A stretch of DNA of 10,782 nt. It comes from Planctomycetota bacterium. Its GTDB lineage: Bacteria; Planctomycetota; Phycisphaerae; UBA1845. Below, piece by piece: positions 6,597-10,782 of the stretch. The notes beneath the pieces were generated by a model. That model worked only from the letters and a program-made list of their open reading frames with translations, was not told the DNA's origin and did no database searches. The stretch is from positions 1 through 10,782 of the forward strand of contig JADFHG010000074.1 in NCBI GenBank assembly GCA_022567365.1, in the 5' to 3' direction. How positions within the stretch are numbered: position 1 is the first letter of the stretch; each line of letters opens with the position of its first letter. A program made the position numbers and the translations under genes.

Positions 6597-6735
6597 CAGC
6601 CCGTTGAAAAACTGCGAGTAGCGTCCGCCCCCCGCGGCGGACGTGGCTTTCGAGACCGCTATCGCCGTCCTACGGCCGCCACGGGGGGCGGCCGCTACTT
6701 TCTCGTCGGAGCGCGACTTTTTCAACAGGCTGTTA
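6594..6735. mobile_element. 142-bp MITE-like element with nested inverted repeats
   Basis: The outer arms are 18 bases: TAGCAGCCCGTTGAAAAA (6594-6611) and the complement of TAACAGCCTGTTGAAAAA (6718-6735), 16 of 18 matching. Inside is a second inverted repeat of 24-base arms (6617-6640 and 6676-6699, 22 of 24), very GC-rich, with CCGCCCCCCG at its core. There is no coding capacity. The left end coincides with the stop codon of the preceding gene. The outer ends recur around 8739-8862 and partly at 5591, so this belongs to a dispersed family. No obvious target-site duplication was seen. It could also act as a transcription terminator through its stems. Confidence 0.75.
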
Positions 6736-6772
6736 CGGTGCGGGCCGCGAACGGCCAGTGCTCGATGATCGG

Positions 6773-6781
6773 TGATATGAT
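6773..6781 (+). promoter_or_regulatory. Candidate extended -10 box for the 6851 gene
   Basis: TGATATGAT matches an extended -10 (TGN followed by TATGAT, 5 of 6 to TATAAT) 70 bases upstream of the ATG at 6851. No matching -35 is visible, which extended -10 promoters can tolerate. It lies just outside the MITE-like element, so the downstream gene probably has its own promoter. Confidence 0.3.
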
Positions 6782-6850
6782 GAATCGTCCCGAAAGCAGC
6801 CCTAGCGGCGGGAAAGATATTGGATGACATTGAATCCGGAGTGGCGAAAT

Positions 6851-7711
6851 ATGATCGTTCTGCGTAACCGAAGGCTCGTGCTCTTGATGATGACAATGAC
6901 GGCCGCAGCGTTTTTCGGCTGCCGCGAGCGCGAGGCGGAAGTCGCCTACAACCGAAACCTTGGCGACGATGCGGTCTCCTTGATGCCGGTCGCCGGGATC
7001 CATATTGACCCGCGCGTCAAGGACGGAACGACCAACTGGCGCGATTTCGTCAGGCCCGATGGTCAGCCCACGGAGGGAGGCGAGGCATCCTCCGTTGAAG
7101 ACGAAGTCAGAGCGGTCTTGGATGAGTACAACGAACTCGTGGCCGAGTTCGACGCCGACGGCGATCCCGAAGACCTTGCGTTGTACTTTGTTGAACGTCA
7201 AAGATCGGTCGTCAGAAAGCTCACCGAACTCCAGCCGACGTTCCTCGCGAAGATGACCCAGCTTGCGGATGCATTGAAGGAAAAGGCACCGGACAGCGCA
7301 GACGCGGTCGATGCGATAATGGTGGCGATGTCGGCGGACGCCGATATGGCGATTCGCGTCGATGACTTGACCGAGGTCAGCGAGACCGAGGCCACGGGGA
7401 CGCTGGCGGTTTCGGACACGCTTGCGATTCCTGGGCCCGCCATCGAGGTGAAATTCGTGTTTGTGGATGATGAGTGGCTAATCGAGCTTCCGATGCTCGA
7501 TGCACTCGGACCGACGTTGGAAACTCAGATGGCCCAGATCGACACGGCGATCGCGGGCATCAAGTCAGGATTGGTGCCGGCGGAGCTTGTCATCGAGCAA
7601 TTCGAGGCGATGGTGAAGCCGGCTCCCAATGACGACTCGAACGACGGCGACGATGCCGAAGATGATCCCGGAGAGGATTCCGAGGAGGATGCCGAGGACG
7701 ATTCCGATTAG
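6851..7711 (+). CDS. Putative lipoprotein with acidic tail, unknown function
   Basis: I choose ATG 6851 (286 residues) over ATG 6824 because GGAG at 6838-6841 is spaced 9 bases from it and the protein then begins directly with a signal sequence: MIVLRNRRLVLLMMTMTAAA, ending at FFGC. Cys24 is the likely lipidated residue. The mature protein has a segment with NWRDFVRPDGQ (about 62-72), then helices rich in Glu, Asp and Ala including VRAVLDEYNELVAEFDADGD, and a beta-rich part (ATGTLAVSDTL, VKFVFVDDEWLIELP) that recalls small lipoproteins with an NTF2-like or DUF-type fold; I do not recognise the family. The last 25 or so residues are almost all Asp, Glu, Asn and Ser. The neighbouring gene on the same strand is also exported and has a biased tail, but the element between them argues against a tight operon. 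Confidence 0.75.
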   Translation: MIVLRNRRLVLLMMTMTAAAFFGCREREAEVAYNRNLGDDAVSLMPVAGIHIDPRVKDGTTNWRDFVRPDGQPTEGGEASSVEDEVRAVLDEYNELVAEFDADGDPEDLALYFVERQRSVVRKLTELQPTFLAKMTQLADALKEKAPDSADAVDAIMVAMSADADMAIRVDDLTEVSETEATGTLAVSDTLAIPGPAIEVKFVFVDDEWLIELPMLDALGPTLETQMAQIDTAIAGIKSGLVPAELVIEQFEAMVKPAPNDDSNDGDDAEDDPGEDSEEDAEDDSD

Positions 7712-7860
7712 CACACCGGTGAAGGGCGTGTGGCGCGGGACCTCCACCCAAGTCGCGCGTTGCTGAACATCGGTGCCGCGCTTGAGGATTGTTCATTTTT
7801 CAGCGGGCCGTCAGGCTTGATCGACGCCCACTGATTGCCGATGTTCGGCGCCTGACGACC

Positions 7861-8010
7861 TTAGGATCCGTGCAGAAATAACCGGACCGTTTTCCTGGTC
7901 GTCATCCTGAGCGAAGCGAAGGATCTCACCTGCAATTCTCGCGAGATTCTTCGCTGCGCTCAGAATGACAGTCGTGCCGATTGAACCAGTTATTCTTGCG
8001 CGGATCCTTA
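7861..8010. mobile_element. 150-bp element with outer and inner inverted repeats
   Basis: Outer arms 7861-7882 and 7989-8010 match at 18 of 22 positions (TTAGGATCCG.GCA, AATAAC). The inner arms are GTCATCCTGAGCGAAGCGAA plus GGATCTC (7901-7927) and its partner 7943-7969, 24 of 27 matching, with a 15-base loop. The inner sequence, GAGCGAAGCGAAGAATCTC-like, is a palindrome that I recall from intergenic regions of many unrelated bacteria. The element fills most of the 309-base gap 7712-8020, in which I see no gene, and ends 10 bases beyond the rhodanese stop codon. It is probably non-autonomous and mobilised in trans, or a REP-like sequence. Confidence 0.75.
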
Positions 8011-8020
8011 CAATGTCCGC

Positions 8021-8404
8021 TCAATACCTCGGCAGCGCCGGGTCGATCTGTGCCGCCCAAGCGTCGATTCCGCCCGTCAGGCTGTGCACGTTGGTAAATC
8101 CCTGTTCCACGAGGAATAGCGCCGCGTCCAGGCTGCGCAAACCATGGTGGCAATAGGTGACGATCTTCGTATCGCGCGGCCAAGTCTCCACGATTTCCCC
8201 GGTGAGGTCGGCGGTCAACAACGCGCCACCCTCGAGCTTCACGATTCGCTGCTCCTCCGGCGATCGCACGTCGAGCAGGCGCGGCGCGTCGCCCTGCTCC
8301 AGAACCCGCGACAGCGCGCCGGGGCTGATCTGGATTTTCTTCGCCGCTTCCGGATCGGCGCCGATTCGGTCCATCATTTCATTCACGTCCCCGGAGATTC
8401 GCAT
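8021..8404 (-). CDS. Single-domain rhodanese-like sulfurtransferase
   Basis: From ATG 8404 the product is 127 residues. It contains IQISPGALSRVL (the usual first strand and helix), LLDVRSPEEQ (CH2A-like motif), the active loop YCHHGLRS with catalytic Cys85, and the C-terminal GGIDAW motif. Such proteins carry a persulfide on the loop cysteine and move sulfur to acceptors. The protein has no signal peptide and is probably cytoplasmic. The start is uncertain: the frame is open to ATG 8563 (180 residues), and ATG 8377 (118 residues) is also possible with GGGGA upstream. The extra N-terminus has no recognisable domain, and another frame (57 codons, ending at a TGA next to 8377) is equally plausible there, so an older upstream gene or a frameshift cannot be excluded. 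Its sulfur chemistry could serve the adjacent sufB, but the repeats between them argue against an operon. Confidence 0.85.
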   Translation of the reverse strand: MRISGDVNEMMDRIGADPEAAKKIQISPGALSRVLEQGDAPRLLDVRSPEEQRIVKLEGGALLTADLTGEIVETWPRDTKIVTYCHHGLRSLDAALFLVEQGFTNVHSLTGGIDAWAAQIDPALPRY

Positions 8405-8665
8405 CGCCGCGGTTCCGCCCACGCGCCACCGCCTCGCGGACTTTTTCCCCGAACATGCGCCGCTCGCCACCATTCGCGACAATGTATGCGGTGCGCCGAA
8501 CAGCGATACGATAACTTGACTCTCGCCCTGTTTCTTGATCGTGTGCCACGGTTTATCAGTCATCGGTGCTGTCCACTCGGATCCGCGTGACCCATTGCGC
8601 CCTAACGATCCGGCGGAGTCTCTCCGGTAGGCCCCGGTTCGATTCGGCGGCTATCAGTTTGCTGA

Positions 8666-8862
8666 AGAAGTGGCGGCCGCTCCCCGTGGCGGCCGTTGAT
8701 CGCCCAGGCCATGGGGCAACGACGCTGCCACCGGGTTCTTCAACGGCCTGTTGAAAAACAACCCGGTTTGTGGGACCGACTTTCCAGTCGGTCATTTTCA
8801 GGCCACAGGTGGTGTTTGACCGACTAGAAAGTCGGTCCCACAGACTCTTCAACGGACTGTCA
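8666..8862. repeat. Composite palindromic repeat cluster downstream of sufB
   Basis: The gap between the rhodanese and sufB contains no gene. It holds, in order: GTGGCGGCCGCTCCCCGTGG (8669-8688), resembling the inner arm of the 6594-6735 element; TTCAACGGCCTGTTGAA (8739-8755), a small palindrome made of two terminal sequences back to back; a strong hairpin of 24-base arms, 8770-8793 and 8818-8841, with a single mismatch (GTGGGACCGACTTTCCAGTC core); and TTCAACGGACTG (8848-8859), a further terminal sequence. The 24-bp stem is the second copy of the 5616-5685 element, in opposite orientation. The whole reads as elements inserted next to or inside one another. Confidence 0.75.
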
Positions 8863-8870
8863 GCAGCCTG

Positions 8871-10781
<1,911 letters not shown>

Positions 10782-10782
10782 T

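Noticed and set aside
5637..6896. 419-residue minus-strand frame
   Set aside because: It is antisense to the Ig-like gene and the MITE-like element, its sequence is biased and Arg/Val/Gly-rich with no recognisable domain, and the plus-strand reading has a signal peptide, Ig-like domains and an RBS.

Overview
The window looks like a fragment of a GC-rich planctomycete-type genome (phylum Planctomycetota, possibly Phycisphaerae-like). This rests on three things: cohesin-like PEP-CTERM proteins beside dockerin-repeat proteins, secreted proteins with Asn/Asp-rich tails, and many palindromic intergenic repeats with a core of the type GTGGGACCGACTTTCCAGTCGGTC in its separate parts. No rRNA, tRNA or CRISPR array was seen. 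Taxonomy is inferred from protein style, not from a marker-gene comparison.

Layout. 1-1819 (+): the tail of one PEP-CTERM protein, then a second, closely related PEP-CTERM/cohesin-like protein. The second has lost its stop codon and runs in frame into a dockerin-type secreted protein that keeps its own ribosome-binding site, start and signal peptide. 1874-2782 (-): a MEMO1/AmrB-family protein with a good -10 box. 3110-5299 (-): a multi-spanning GT-C (GT39-like) glycosyltransferase fused to TPR repeats. 5739-6596 (+): a secreted Ig-like protein with an Asn/Asp/Ala tail. 6851-7711 (+): a putative lipoprotein with an acidic tail. 8021-8404 (-): a single-domain rhodanese. 8871 to the right edge (-): the C-terminal ~388 residues of SufB joined in frame to a lower-GC, coiled, membrane-segment-bearing sequence that resembles a phage tape-measure protein.

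Nearly every intergenic gap holds an inverted-repeat element (2892-2990, 5616-5685, 6594-6735, 7861-8010, 8666-8862). Several share terminal sequences (TAGCAGCCCGTTGAAAAA-like) but carry different inner palindromes. Two of them begin exactly at the TAG stop codon of the adjacent gene.

The genes do not form one pathway. The shared theme is the cell surface: PEP-CTERM sorting, dockerin/cohesin-like modules, a membrane glycosyltransferase and lipoproteins. The two items most worth checking are the PEP-CTERM/dockerin read-through ORF and the sufB/tape-measure chimera. The second may be an assembly artefact.
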